From: Oceaniglobus trochenteri
GTDB taxonomy: Bacteria; Pseudomonadota; Alphaproteobacteria; Rhodobacterales; Rhodobacteraceae
Direction of reading: 5' to 3'
DNA: 64,000 nt
Assembly: GCF_020529025.1 (NCBI RefSeq)
Contig: NZ_JACNMM010000017.1
Span: 17,899-81,898 of the forward strand
Numbering within the stretch: position 1 is the stretch's first letter; every line of letters begins with the position of its first letter. Under the pieces are notes generated by a model that did not search any database, was not told where the DNA came from, and was given only the letters and a program-made list of their open reading frames with translations. The translations under genes and the position numbers were made by a program. Below, one piece after another: positions 52,601-61,253 of the stretch.

Positions 52601-53162
52601 ACGCAAGAAGGTGACGACGCTGGCCGATCTGTCGGTCGAGGTCGCCAACAAGGGCGCGCGGATCGCCAAGCTGGCCGGCTCGGTCGCCGCGCGGCAGGAG
52701 CGCAAGTCGGCCAAGGGCAACCGCTTTGCCTTCGTGCAGATGTCGGACCCGACCGGGCTCTACGAGGTCACGCTGTTTTCGGACACGCTGGAGAAATGCC
52801 GCGATCATCTTGAGCCGGGAATGAACGTGGTGGTGACCGTCGAGGCGACCTATGAATCCGAACAGTTGAAGCTGCTGGGCCGGTCCGTCGCGCCCATCGA
52901 CACGGCGGTGGCCGATGCGGGGGGTGCGGGCCTGCGCGTTTTCGTGGACGAGGAAGAGGCGATCGCCGCCGTTGCCTCGGTTCTGCAACGGGCGATGGCC
53001 GATCAGAAGATCCGCGCCCGTGGCCCCGTGCAGCTGTGCCTGCGCCATCCCGACCTGCCCGGCGAGGTCGAAGTGTCGCTGGGGGCCGATTTCCCGGTGA
53101 CGCCGCAGATCAAGAGTGCGATCAAGTCGCTGGGCGGCGTGGAAACGGTTGAGGATCTTTGA
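49647..53162 (+). CDS. dnaE: DNA polymerase III alpha subunit
   Basis: The 1171-residue replicative polymerase has an N-terminal PHP domain (FIHLRLHTEYSLLEGAMRL, residues 6-24, and VTDTNNMFAALEF), the palm with the catalytic aspartates MPDFDIDFCMDRREEVI (about 403-419) and GPGRGSGAGSLVAYAL upstream. It continues with the fingers (YQEQVMEIAQVMAGY; RRAMGKKIAAEMAKER) and a C-terminal OB-fold (about 1000-1080). Length and order match the DnaE1 class. ATG at 49647 lies about 90 nt from divergent sodC. Its TGA overlaps the ATG of the downstream lipoprotein gene. Confidence 0.96.
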   Translation: MINPGFIHLRLHTEYSLLEGAMRLKKLPGLCAAGGMPAVAVTDTNNMFAALEFSVAAVDAGVQPIIGCQVDLAFDPPAPGERARPPAAIVLLAQDEAGYGNLMKLNSALYLDKHGALPEVTLEELERHSGGLICLSGGPDGPVGRFLQAGQRAKAEAMMQRLAAIYPNRLYVELQRHPGEDGRPPEPERLTERGHVEMAYAMDLPLVATNDVYFPKAEMYEAHDALICISEGAYVDQQEPRRRLTPQHYFKSPAEMAALFADLPEATANTVEIARRCAYRAERRAPILPRFAENEVQELRRQAQEGLVERLKVIPHAAPVEEYEKRLEFELGIIEGMGFPGYFLIVADFIKWAKDHDIPVGPGRGSGAGSLVAYALTITDLDPLRYSLLFERFLNPERVSMPDFDIDFCMDRREEVIRYVQEKYGRDKVGQIITFGALLSKAAVRDVGRVLQMPYGQVDRLSKMIPVEGVKPVSIEKALADEPRLREMARDEEVVARLLEYGQQVEGLLRNASTHAAGVVIGDRPLDELVPLYQDPRSDMPATQFNMKWVEQAGLVKFDFLGLKTLTVVQNAVDLILGGGRPLHVSADGRELYQPPEGGENDINLIPLDDKASYDLYASAKTVAVFQVESSGMMDALRRMKPTCIEDIVALVALYRPGPMENIPTYCEVKNGQKERASIHPSIDGILEETQGIIVYQEQVMEIAQVMAGYSLGGADLLRRAMGKKIAAEMAKERPKFEAGAKANGVDKKKATEVFDLLEKFANYGFNKSHAAAYAVVSYQTAWLKANHPVEFMAGVMNCDIHLTDKLAVYAEEVRRGLKIGIVPPCVNRSQASFTVKDGKVVYALGALKNVGLEAMKLITEARKVDGVDKPFATLFDLARRADLKRVGKRPMEMLARAGAFDELDPNRRRVFDSLDALVNYSAAIHEQKNSNQVSLFGEAGDDLPEPRLSRAADWLPAEKLAEEHKAIGFYLSGHPLDDYMAALKRKKVTTLADLSVEVANKGARIAKLAGSVAARQERKSAKGNRFAFVQMSDPTGLYEVTLFSDTLEKCRDHLEPGMNVVVTVEATYESEQLKLLGRSVAPIDTAVADAGGAGLRVFVDEEEAIAAVASVLQRAMADQKIRARGPVQLCLRHPDLPGEVEVSLGADFPVTPQIKSAIKSLGGVETVEDL

Positions 53163-54025
53163 TGCTGGTGCATGTTCGGACAGCCCTTCTGGCCTTGATT
53201 TCGGCCTTTGCCCTGAGTGCATGCGGGGGCCTGCCCTTTGCGCCAAAGGATGCGCCGGTGCAGGGCCTTGCGGCCGAGCAGGCGGGGCTGGACGCCGACG
53301 GTATGCCCCTTGCGCCGGACGAGGGCGCGGCGCCCGAGGCGCGGCCCGATGGTGCCACGGGTGAGGCCGAAACCGGCGACACGGAGACGGCGCCGGAGCA
53401 AACCGCTGCCGTGGAACCGGAGCCACAAGGGTTTTTCGGTCGCCTGTTCGGAGGCGGGCGGGCAGGTGCGCAGGGCGGGGCCGCGACCGGGCTGTTCGGT
53501 GCGGCCAACGCCGCACCCGGCCCCGGTGCGCTGGCCCCCGAAGTGGCGAAGAACACTGTGGTGCCCTTTGGCGAGGTGGCCACGGTCTGTGGGCTGTCGA
53601 AAGGCGATCTTGGCGATGCGGTGGCCCAGTCGCCGGCCGAGGGGCGGGCGCGCTGGCAGTTGCACGATCCGATCCCGGCCTCGACCGGGCCGCGCACCCA
53701 GTATGTCACCGGGTTCCGCGACCGCTGTGCGCGGCAGGTGACCGGCGCGCTGGTCCTGTTCGGTTCTGCCGACGTGCATGAGGCCACCCGGTACGACAGC
53801 GCCAACACCCGGCCCTATTCGGCCACCGACACCGCCTATGAGAAGGTGAAATCGCGCCTCTGCGGTGTGCGCCCGAACGTGCCATGCCCGGCCGACCGGT
53901 TGGAGCGCCTGAACAGCGAGGTGAGCTTTGTCACGGTTTACCCGCAGTTCGGCGCCACGTCGGAATGGTTCGAACTGTTGCTGGTCGACGGGCAACTGGG
54001 CGCCAGCGCGATGAGCGGGCAGTAG
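53162..54025 (+). CDS. Lipoprotein of unknown function co-translated with dnaE
   Basis: The 287-residue protein has a lipoprotein signal with lipobox LSACGG (Cys at about 20). A low-complexity Pro/Glu/Ala linker (about 40-85) follows, then a GFFGRLFGGGRAG patch and a folded C-terminal domain from about 120 with four cysteines (TVCGLS, DRCARQV, RLCGV, VPCPADR). I recognise no family beyond an alphaproteobacterial conserved lipoprotein. ATG at 53162 overlaps the dnaE stop (TGATG), so it is coupled to the polymerase gene; a functional link is not implied. Confidence 0.8.
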   Translation: MLVHVRTALLALISAFALSACGGLPFAPKDAPVQGLAAEQAGLDADGMPLAPDEGAAPEARPDGATGEAETGDTETAPEQTAAVEPEPQGFFGRLFGGGRAGAQGGAATGLFGAANAAPGPGALAPEVAKNTVVPFGEVATVCGLSKGDLGDAVAQSPAEGRARWQLHDPIPASTGPRTQYVTGFRDRCARQVTGALVLFGSADVHEATRYDSANTRPYSATDTAYEKVKSRLCGVRPNVPCPADRLERLNSEVSFVTVYPQFGATSEWFELLLVDGQLGASAMSGQ

Positions 54026-54077
54026 CGCGACGGGGGTGACGCGCGGCTGCGCCGACGCCCCACCCGCCGTCCCGCAA

Positions 54078-54284
54078 TCACCAGTGCGGCGGGCGTTGAT
54101 CGCCCAGCGGCACACTGCCGCCTTCGGAAAGCTCGCGCTCGGCTTCGCGTTGCATCACCATGGCCAGCCGACGCTCGAGCCGTTCGATCCGCCCCTGCTG
54201 ATCGGCGACGATGTCGGACAGGTCGTCAGCCACCCGCGTCAGGTGGGCGATCCGTTCCTCAAGCTGGTGTTGTGCGTCATCCAT
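54078..54284 (-). CDS. slyX: SlyX family protein
   Basis: The 68-residue protein is one coiled coil with heptads (QLEERIAHLTRVADDLSDIV, DQQGRIERLERRLAMVMQR) and the typical C-terminal end PPHW of SlyX. Function of SlyX is unknown. ATG at 54284 (MDDAQHQLEER) fits the usual length; ATG at 54296 would add four residues. It is flanked by the dnaE-linked lipoprotein gene (convergent) and divergent hisS. Confidence 0.88.
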   Translation of the reverse strand: MDDAQHQLEERIAHLTRVADDLSDIVADQQGRIERLERRLAMVMQREAERELSEGGSVPLGDQRPPHW

Positions 54285-54433
54285 GGCCGCAGCCATAGCA
54301 CCGCGCCGGTGGGATGATCCAGCCCCGACCGCGCACCGCGTCGGGGCGGCCTGTTCCCCGGAACGACCCGCGACCTTGCCCCCGTGGCCACCTTGGGCTA
54401 GACGCTGGCGCGAAACGCACCTGCGAGAGTCCC

Positions 54434-55912
54434 ATGGCCAAACCCAAGAAGACGCCCCGCCCCAAGGCCCAGACGCCCAAGGGGTTTCGCGATTATTTCG
54501 GCGCCGAGGTGACGCGCCGCAAGGCAATGCTGGATAAGATCGCCGAGATCTACCATCTTTACGGCTTCGACGCGCTGGAAACCTCGGGGGTCGAGACGGT
54601 CGAATCCCTTGGCAAGTTCCTGCCCGATGTCGACCGCCCGAACGAGGGGGTCTTCGCCTGGCAGGAGGAGGATGCCGACTGGCTGGCTTTGCGCTATGAC
54701 CTGACGGCGCCCCTGGCCCGGGTCGCGGCGCAGTACCGCAACGACCTGCCCAGCCCCTATCGCCGCTATGCCATGGGGCCGGTCTGGCGCAACGAAAAGC
54801 CGGGGCCGGGGCGGTTTCGCCAGTTCTATCAGTGCGATGCCGATACGGTGGGTGCGCCCTCGGTCGCGGCGGATGCCGAGATCTGCGCCATGCTGGCCGA
54901 TGTGCTGGAGGCGGTGGGCATCGCCCGCGGCGATTACATCATCCGCGTCAACAACCGCAAGGTTCTGAACGGCGTGATGGAGGTCGCGGGCCTGTCGGGT
55001 GACGACAAGGAGGCCGAACGCGGCATCGTGCTGCGCGCCATCGACAAGCTGGACCGGCTGGGCGTGGACGGCGTGCGGGCCCTGCTGGGTGAAGGGCGCA
55101 AGGACGAAAGCGGCGATTTCACCAAGGGCGCGGGGCTGGGTGACGCTCAGGCCGAAACGGTCATGGGGTTCATGGCCGCGCTGGGGGACGATGCCTCGCA
55201 AACCCTGGCGACGCTTCGTGGCCTGGTTGCAGGTTCGGCCGTCGGCAACGCGGGTGTGGACGAACTCGAAACGATCGCCACGCTGCTTGCCGCCCAGGGC
55301 TACGGCCCTGACCGGATCGTGATCGACCCCTCGGTCGTGCGTGGCCTTGGATATTATACCGGTCCGGTCTACGAGGCCGAGCTTACCTTCGAGACGCTGG
55401 ACGAGAAGGGCAAGCCGCGCCAGTTTGGCAGCGTTGCCGGGGGCGGGCGCTATGACGACCTGGTCAAGCGCTTCACCGGGCAGGAGGTTCCGGCGACGGG
55501 CGTTTCCATAGGGGTTGACCGGCTTCTGGCGGCGCTGGCCGCGCAGAACAAGGACGTCGAGGCCGAGGATGAACTGGTGGTCGTCACCGTGATGGACCGC
55601 GACCGGATGGCCGATTACCAGGCGATGGTGGCCGACCTGCGCCGCGCCGGGATCCGGGCCGAGGTTTACCTGGGCAACCCCAAGAATTTCGGCAACCAGT
55701 TGAAATATGCCGACAAGCGCAATGCCGCCTTTGCCGTGATCCAGGGCGGCGACGAACAGGACCGCGGCGTGGTGCAGATCAAGGATCTGAAGCTGGGCGC
55801 GCGGCTGGCCGAAACCGTCAGCCACGAGGAATGGAAGGATCAGCCCGCGCAGTTCGAATGCGCGCGCGATGCCATGGTCGGTGAAATCGCCAAACGGCTT
55901 GGGCGCGACTGA
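54434..55912 (+). CDS. hisS: Histidyl-tRNA synthetase
   Basis: The 492-residue class II synthetase charges tRNA-His. It shows motif 1 around the start ([20 protein letters not shown]), motif 2 [25 protein letters not shown] (in parts, about 108-132), the His-specific [12 protein letters not shown] and motif 3 [15 protein letters not shown]-terminal anticodon-binding domain follows. ATG at 54434 is preferred to the longer frame because [18 protein letters not shown] is the common start. Its TGA overlaps the hisZ ATG (TGATG), giving a hisS-hisZ-hisG operon. Confidence 0.95.
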   Translation: MAKPKKTPRPKAQTPKGFRDYFGAEVTRRKAMLDKIAEIYHLYGFDALETSGVETVESLGKFLPDVDRPNEGVFAWQEEDADWLALRYDLTAPLARVAAQYRNDLPSPYRRYAMGPVWRNEKPGPGRFRQFYQCDADTVGAPSVAADAEICAMLADVLEAVGIARGDYIIRVNNRKVLNGVMEVAGLSGDDKEAERGIVLRAIDKLDRLGVDGVRALLGEGRKDESGDFTKGAGLGDAQAETVMGFMAALGDDASQTLATLRGLVAGSAVGNAGVDELETIATLLAAQGYGPDRIVIDPSVVRGLGYYTGPVYEAELTFETLDEKGKPRQFGSVAGGGRYDDLVKRFTGQEVPATGVSIGVDRLLAALAAQNKDVEAEDELVVVTVMDRDRMADYQAMVADLRRAGIRAEVYLGNPKNFGNQLKYADKRNAAFAVIQGGDEQDRGVVQIKDLKLGARLAETVSHEEWKDQPAQFECARDAMVGEIAKRLGRD

Positions 55913-57003
55913 TGCCCGCAAGAACGATCCCGAAAGCGGCCATACTGGCCGAAGCGGCGCGGTTGCGCGCCCTGTTCGACGACGCGGGTGCGATGCCGGT
56001 GGCAACGTCGATCCTGCAACCGGCGGGGGCCCTGCTGGACCTTTATGGCGAAGACATCCGCGCCCGCGCCTTCACCACCTCTGATCCGCTGCACGGCGAG
56101 CAGATGCTGCGCCCGGATTTCACGGTGCCGGTGGTGCAGATGCACATGGCGGGCGGGGCCGACCCGGCCCGCTATACCTATTCGGGCGAGGTGTTTCGCC
56201 GCCAGGAGGACGACCCCGACCGCGCCCGCGAATACATCCAGGTCGGATTTGAGCTGTTCGACGGCAGTGACCCGGCCCGCGCCGACGCCGAGGTGTTCGC
56301 GCTGATCGCCCATGCCCTGGCCGAGATTCCGCTGCGGGTGGCCACCGGCGACATCGGCATCCTCAGCGCGGCAATCCGCGGGTTGCACACCAGCGACCGG
56401 CGCAAGGCGGCCCTGTTGCGCCACCTGTGGCGCCCGACGCGGTTTCGCGGCCTGCTTGACCGTTTTGCCGCGGGGCCGGACAAGCGGAGGCTGAAGCTGC
56501 TGCACTCCGATGATCCCTTCCGGCAGGCCGGCCCCGAAATCGGGCTGCGCAGCCGCGCCGAGGTTGAAACGCGCCTGGCGGCCCTGCGCGAGGATGCCCA
56601 GGAACCGCCGCTGCCCAAGGCGCAGGTGCAACTGCTGGACGATCTTCTGAATCTTCAGGATCGCGCCCCGGCCGCCCTGCATCACCTTCAGGATCTGGCG
56701 GTGGACATGCCCGCGATCTTCCGCGCCGTGGAAACGCTCGAGGTGCGGCTGGACGCGCTGAGCGAGAGGGGCATCGACATCGACAAGCTGGATTTCGAAG
56801 GCAGCTACGGGCGCACCAACATGGAATACTACGACGGCTTCGTCTTCGGCTTCTACGCCGAGGGGCGGCGCGATCTGCCGCCGGTGGCCCTTGGCGGGCG
56901 CTATGATGCCCTGACCCGCGTTCTGGGGCAGGGGCGTTCGATTCCGGCGGTGGGGGCGGTGATCCGGCCCGACCTGGCGCTTCTGACGGGGACGGCACCA
57001 TGA
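55912..57003 (+). CDS. hisZ: ATP phosphoribosyltransferase regulatory subunit HisZ
   Basis: The 363-residue protein is a HisRS-like paralogue without aminoacylation activity. It retains the fold (LRPDFTVPVVQMHMAGG, YSGEVFRRQEDDPDRAREYIQ in parts, ALGGRYDALTRVLGQGR) but not the histidine-binding motif of the synthetase and has no anticodon domain. It binds HisG and makes the enzyme responsive to histidine. Start TGATG-overlaps hisS and its stop ATGA-overlaps hisG, keeping the subunits in balance. Confidence 0.94.
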   Translation: MPARTIPKAAILAEAARLRALFDDAGAMPVATSILQPAGALLDLYGEDIRARAFTTSDPLHGEQMLRPDFTVPVVQMHMAGGADPARYTYSGEVFRRQEDDPDRAREYIQVGFELFDGSDPARADAEVFALIAHALAEIPLRVATGDIGILSAAIRGLHTSDRRKAALLRHLWRPTRFRGLLDRFAAGPDKRRLKLLHSDDPFRQAGPEIGLRSRAEVETRLAALREDAQEPPLPKAQVQLLDDLLNLQDRAPAALHHLQDLAVDMPAIFRAVETLEVRLDALSERGIDIDKLDFEGSYGRTNMEYYDGFVFGFYAEGRRDLPPVALGGRYDALTRVLGQGRSIPAVGAVIRPDLALLTGTAP

Positions 57004-57698
57004 CCCTGAAACTTGGCGTGCCCTCGAAGGGGCGGTTGATGGAAAAGACGTTCCAGTGGTTCGCAAACTACGGGATCACCCTGGCGCGCACCGGATCGGA
57101 GCGGGAATATTCCGGCGTGGTCGAAGGGATCGAGGGCGTCGAACTAGTGCTGCTGAGCGCCGGAGAGGTGCCGCGCGAACTGGCCGCCGGGCGCATCCAC
57201 ATGGGCGTGACCGGCAGCGACCTTGTGCGCGAGAAGCTGCCCCTGTGGCACATGCAGGTGACCGAGCTGGCCGAGATGGGGTTCGGCCATGCCGACCTGA
57301 TCATCGCGGTGCCCAGCCATTGGGTGGATGTCGAAACCCTTGACGACCTGGACGCAGCCGCCGCCGCCTTTCGCGCCCGCCACGGGTTCCGGCTGCGGAT
57401 CGCGACGAAGTATCACCGGCTGATCCGCAACTACCTGCGCACCCACGGCGTGGCCGATTACCAACTGGTCGACAGCCAGGGCGCGACCGAGGGCACCGTG
57501 CGCCAGGAAACCGCCGAGGCGGTGGCCGACATCACCAGCACCGGTGAAACCCTGCGGGCCAATCACCTGCGGATGCTTTCCGACGGACCGGTCCATCAAT
57601 CGCAGGCCACGCTGTTCACCTCGATGATCGCCCCCTGGGATGACGAGGCGATGGCAGCCAAGGAACAGATCAAGGCACGGCTGGGCCTGCGCGACTGA
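57000..57698 (+). CDS. hisG: ATP phosphoribosyltransferase catalytic subunit, short form
   Basis: The 232-residue protein catalyses the first step of histidine biosynthesis, ATP plus PRPP to phosphoribosyl-ATP. It shows LGVPSKGRLMEKTFQWF (4-20), the RIHMGVTGSDLVREKLP stretch and the PRPP-binding SQGATEGTVRQETAEAVADI (in parts). It is the short form lacking the regulatory domain of the 300-residue HisG, which explains the adjacent hisZ. ATG at 57000 overlaps the hisZ stop. Confidence 0.95.
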   Translation: MTLKLGVPSKGRLMEKTFQWFANYGITLARTGSEREYSGVVEGIEGVELVLLSAGEVPRELAAGRIHMGVTGSDLVREKLPLWHMQVTELAEMGFGHADLIIAVPSHWVDVETLDDLDAAAAAFRARHGFRLRIATKYHRLIRNYLRTHGVADYQLVDSQGATEGTVRQETAEAVADITSTGETLRANHLRMLSDGPVHQSQATLFTSMIAPWDDEAMAAKEQIKARLGLRD

Positions 57699-57708
57699 GC
57701 GCTGCCGC

Positions 57709-58122
57709 TCAGCGCACGCCGATTTCGGCCAGCGCGGCCTCAAGCTGGGGCGGCAGGGCGGCGTCGGCCTTGCGCCCCTCGGGCAGGTCGCGGGGCGCAT
57801 CGGCGCCGGGCAGATAGCGCCAGCCCTGGAAGGGGCGCTTGGGCACGATCTCGGTCCGGATCACCTTGCCGTCCAGCACGATGCCGCAACGGCGGATGCC
57901 GTCTTCACCGATGATCTCGCGGAAGCCGGTGATCTGCTGGCGGGCCTGGATCAGCCCGTTGATCACCCAGTACATCGACCCGCCGGCCAGAATTTCGTCT
58001 GTCCGTTTCGGCCACATCCGGGTGATGTGGTAATAGGCACCGTCGGCCACCTGGCGCGACCGGTGCCTTTGCCAGTCGATCAGGTTTTCCACGGATTCCG
58101 TGCCGACGCTGAGCTTCAGCAT
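57709..58122 (-). CDS. DUF1489 family protein
   Basis: The 137-residue protein matches the alphaproteobacterial DUF1489 pattern: MLKLSVGTESVENLIDWQ at the start, HITRMWPKRTDEILAGGSMYWVI in two pieces, and IVPKRPFQGWRYLP near the C-terminus. Its function is unknown. Start ATG at 58122 fits the family N-terminus, though there is no strong ribosome-binding site; a TTG five codons upstream is an alternative. It ends 10 nt from the convergent hisG stop and is divergent to nrdJ across 186 nt, in which I see no clear promoter or riboswitch. Confidence 0.85.
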   Translation of the reverse strand: MLKLSVGTESVENLIDWQRHRSRQVADGAYYHITRMWPKRTDEILAGGSMYWVINGLIQARQQITGFREIIGEDGIRRCGIVLDGKVIRTEIVPKRPFQGWRYLPGADAPRDLPEGRKADAALPPQLEAALAEIGVR

Positions 58123-58308
58123 GTTCAAAGGATTGGACAAAGACTCACCCCCAAGTGATGCCGATATGGTATGCCATCGGGCCGAGAGTTCAAGGTGTGG
58201 TGGAAGATCGCCGATCCATGGCGCTGCGTCACGTTGTGCCGAAGGGCGGCACTTGCTAATCTGGAGGCCTTCCCCGACTCGCCGGACCATAACATCAGGA
58301 AACCGCCC

Positions 58309-60594
58309 ATGACCCGTTTTGCCGCCCCCATCGCCGAGCAGATCTGGGACATGAAGTACCGCCTGAAGGCGGCCGACGGCACCCCCGAGGACGTGACCGT
58401 CGAAGATACCTGGCGCCGGATCGCCCGCGCCACCGCCGCGGTCGAGAAGGACCCGGCCCATTGGGAAGACAGGTTCTATGCCGCGCTGGAGGATTTCAAG
58501 TACCTGCCCGCCGGGCGCATCACCGCAGGCGCGGGCACCGGGCGCAAGGTGACGCTGTTCAACTGCTTTGTCATGGGCACGATCCCCGACAGCATGGCCG
58601 GCATCTTCGACATGCTGAAAGAGGCGGCGCTGACCATGCAGCAGGGGGGCGGAATCGGTTACGATTTCTCGACCATCCGCCCCAAGGGATCGGACGTGAA
58701 GGGCGTCGCGGCCGATGCCAGCGGGCCGCTGTCCTTCATGGACGTGTGGGATTCCATGTGCCGCACCATCATGTCGGCCGGATCGCGGCGCGGCGCGATG
58801 ATGGCCACCATGCGCTGCGATCACCCGGATATCGAAGAGTTCATCACCGCGAAATCCGATGCGGCCCGGTTGCGCAACTTCAACGTCAGCGTCCTGGTCA
58901 CCGATCCCTTCATGGAGGCGGTGAAGGCCGATGGCCCCTGGGATCTGATCTTCGACGGCAAGGTTTATCGCACGGTGCGGGCACTGGATCTTTGGAACGC
59001 GATCATGCGCTCGACCTACGATTTCGCCGAACCCGGGGTGATCTTCATCGACCGGATCAATGCGGCCAACAACCTAGGCTATTGCGAAACCATCGCCGCC
59101 ACCAATCCCTGCGGCGAACAGCCCCTGCCGCCCTATGGGGCCTGCCTTCTGGGGTCGGTCAACCTGGCGCGCCTGATTTCCGACCCCTTCGGCCCGGCGG
59201 CCAGCCTGGACGAGGCGGCACTGGACGACCTGGTGGCGGTGGCGGTGCGGATGATGGACAACGTGGTGGATGCCTCGCGCTTTCCGCTTGAGGCCCAGGC
59301 CGAGGAGGCGCGCGCCAAGCGGCGGATCGGGCTGGGGGTGACGGGGCTGGCCGATGCCCTGCTGATGGTCGGGGCGCGCTATGGCTCGGAGGAGGCGGCG
59401 CGTCTGACCGAGCAATGGCTGCACCGTATCGCCCGCGCCGCATATCTGGCCTCGGTGGACCTTGCGACCGAGAAAGGCGCGTTTCCGTTGTTCCACGCCG
59501 AAAAGTACCTGGCCTCCGGTGCGATGCAGGCCATGGACGCCGACGTGCGCGATGCCATCGCCAAGAAGGGTATCCGCAACGCGCTGCTGACCTCGATCGC
59601 CCCGACCGGAACCATTTCGCTTTATGCCGGAAACGTCAGTTCGGGGATCGAGCCGGTCTTTGCCTATGCCTATACCCGCAAGGTATTGCAGAAGGACGGC
59701 AGCCGCACCGAAGAGGAAGTGGTGGATTACGCCGTGCAGATGTGGCGCGACCGGATGGGTGACGCGCCGCTGCCGGATCATTTCGTCAACGCCCAGACGC
59801 TGGCACCGCTGGACCACGTCAGGATGCAGGCCGCGGCGCAGAAATGGGTGGATTCCTCGATCTCGAAGACCATCAACTGCCCCGAGGATATCACCTTCGA
59901 CGCCTTCAAGGATGTCTACATGGCCGCCTGGGACCAAGGGTGCAAGGGCTGTACCACCTACCGTCCCAATGCGGTGACAGGTTCGGTCTTGAGTATTTCC
60001 GGCAAGAAAGAGGGAGAGGCCGCGCCCATGCCTCTGGCCACCGATCAGGGTGAACCCCAGGTGCCCCACGGCGACGTCGTCTATATTGCCGAACCGCTGG
60101 ATCGGCCGCAGACCCTGGAGGGCAACACCTACAAGGTGAAATGGCCTGACAGCGAACACGCGCTTTACATCACCATCAACGACATCGTCATCGGCGGGCA
60201 CCGCCGCCCCTTCGAGGTTTTCATCAACTCCAAGAACATGGAGCATTTCGCCTGGACCGTCGCCCTGACCCGGATGATCAGCGCCGTGTTCCGCCGCGGC
60301 GGCGACGTATCTTTCGTGGTGGAGGAGTTGAAGGCCGTCTTCGATCCGCGCGGCGGCGCGTGGATGCAGGGCAGATACATCCCCTCGATCCTGGCGGCAA
60401 TCGGCGGCGTGATCGAACGCCACATGATCGACACCGGGTTCATCGCGGGCGAGGGCATGGGCCTGAAGGCGGACCCTCACGCCGAGATCACCCCACCGCG
60501 CGGCAAGGCCTGTTCGTCCTGCGGCAGCTTCGAGATGCGCATGATCGAGGGCTGCATGACCTGCGCCAACTGTGGGTATTCTAAGTGCGGGTGA
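58309..60594 (+). CDS. nrdJ: Adenosylcobalamin-dependent ribonucleoside-diphosphate reductase (class II)
   Basis: The 761-residue enzyme makes deoxyribonucleotides using a B12-derived radical, so it needs neither oxygen nor a small subunit. It shows FKYLPAGRITAGAGTGRKVTL (in parts), the FNCFVMG cysteine, GGGIGYDFSTIRPKG, the radical-site NPCGEQPLPPYGAC and IAPTGTISLYAGN. The late CKGCTTYRPNA and C-terminal CSSCGSFEMRMIEGCMTCANC (in parts; redox and zinc-ribbon cysteines) are also present. ATG at 58309 gives MTRFAAPIAEQIWDMKYR. It is the last normal core gene before the accessory region that begins right after its stop. Confidence 0.94.
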   Translation: MTRFAAPIAEQIWDMKYRLKAADGTPEDVTVEDTWRRIARATAAVEKDPAHWEDRFYAALEDFKYLPAGRITAGAGTGRKVTLFNCFVMGTIPDSMAGIFDMLKEAALTMQQGGGIGYDFSTIRPKGSDVKGVAADASGPLSFMDVWDSMCRTIMSAGSRRGAMMATMRCDHPDIEEFITAKSDAARLRNFNVSVLVTDPFMEAVKADGPWDLIFDGKVYRTVRALDLWNAIMRSTYDFAEPGVIFIDRINAANNLGYCETIAATNPCGEQPLPPYGACLLGSVNLARLISDPFGPAASLDEAALDDLVAVAVRMMDNVVDASRFPLEAQAEEARAKRRIGLGVTGLADALLMVGARYGSEEAARLTEQWLHRIARAAYLASVDLATEKGAFPLFHAEKYLASGAMQAMDADVRDAIAKKGIRNALLTSIAPTGTISLYAGNVSSGIEPVFAYAYTRKVLQKDGSRTEEEVVDYAVQMWRDRMGDAPLPDHFVNAQTLAPLDHVRMQAAAQKWVDSSISKTINCPEDITFDAFKDVYMAAWDQGCKGCTTYRPNAVTGSVLSISGKKEGEAAPMPLATDQGEPQVPHGDVVYIAEPLDRPQTLEGNTYKVKWPDSEHALYITINDIVIGGHRRPFEVFINSKNMEHFAWTVALTRMISAVFRRGGDVSFVVEELKAVFDPRGGAWMQGRYIPSILAAIGGVIERHMIDTGFIAGEGMGLKADPHAEITPPRGKACSSCGSFEMRMIEGCMTCANCGYSKCG

Positions 60595-61151
60595 GTGGTT
60601 GGGCTGATATAGAAGGCAGAAACAGGAATAGTCTTCTCAAAAGCAAGCAATAGCGTGCGCAAGGCCTGTCAAGAGGTGATTCCCTTGATGGATCACTATT
60701 TTGTTATCGTGATTTTCCGTTAAAATACATAACCTTATCGGCGCCTTGCGCCTCAAGGCTGGTTGCGACCAACATCCTTCGCGGTGCATCGACCCTGGCT
60801 CGACCGAATGTTCGGGAACGGGGGCGCAACGCGGCTTGGGCGGATGGGCCCGGTGACCTTCCAAGGAGGCCTTTGGGGGGGCGTGGAATAACGAAACCCA
60901 AGGCCCTTATTTTCGCCGCAGCCCTTCGATGGAACGCTGAACCGGCAGGGCGTTGACACAGACCTCAGATTTGGCCTATCCGATGTCCACCATGACTTAC
61001 AGTATTCGGCATATTCAGGGCGCAATACGCGCGATTTGAACCCCACCTTGGGGGCCGGTCACTTCTGTCATTTTTCCAACAGCACTGACGCCAACATGGC
61101 CGGGCCTTTGCCTGCGGCCCTCCCGGTTTTTCAACCAGAGGAGACCACACA
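60595..61151. other. Gene-poor, AT-richer junction between core genome and accessory region
   Basis: These 557 bases hold no frame I would call a gene. Composition drops sharply at about 60690-60745 (TTTTGTTATCGTG, GTTAAAATACATAACC). A TTGACA box lies at 60953-60958 on the plus strand but without a good -10. The longest minus frame (60753-61046) has no family features. A ribosome-binding site AGAGGAG at about 61137-61143 precedes the ATG at 61152. I see no tRNA or clear transposon end in it. Confidence 0.6.
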
Positions 61152-61253
61152 ATGTCCACCCTACGCAAACCCGAAGCCAGCAACCGGATCATCAGTATCG
61201 GCACCGGATCGCGCCACGCCCATCGACATCGAGTGGGGGGCGGTCATGGATAA
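61152..61253 (+). CDS. 33-residue frame, likely the frameshifted N-terminus of the AAA+ ATPase gene
   Basis: ATG at 61152 stands nine bases after a strong AGAGGAG ribosome-binding site and opens MSTLRKPEASNRIISIGTGS followed by RHAHRHRVGGGHG, then TAA inside the next gene's ATGGATAA. In the next frame the DNA continues RATPIDIEWGAVMDKLQARR. Removing one C from the GCCC at about 61218-61221 would join the two as SRHAIDIEWGAVMDK. Either a small leader peptide coupled to the ATPase, a natural frameshift mutation, or a sequencing error explains this. Confidence 0.45.
   Translation: MSTLRKPEASNRIISIGTGSRHAHRHRVGGGHG

Noticed and set aside
58123..58308. Cobalamin riboswitch or NrdR box before nrdJ
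   Set aside because: I looked for the conserved B12-box core and paired NrdR palindromes and saw neither in the 186-nt gap.
60753..61046. 97-residue minus frame in the post-nrdJ gap
   Set aside because: No recognisable motif, no clear ribosome-binding site, unusual composition with many Arg/Pro/Ser typical of spurious frames.
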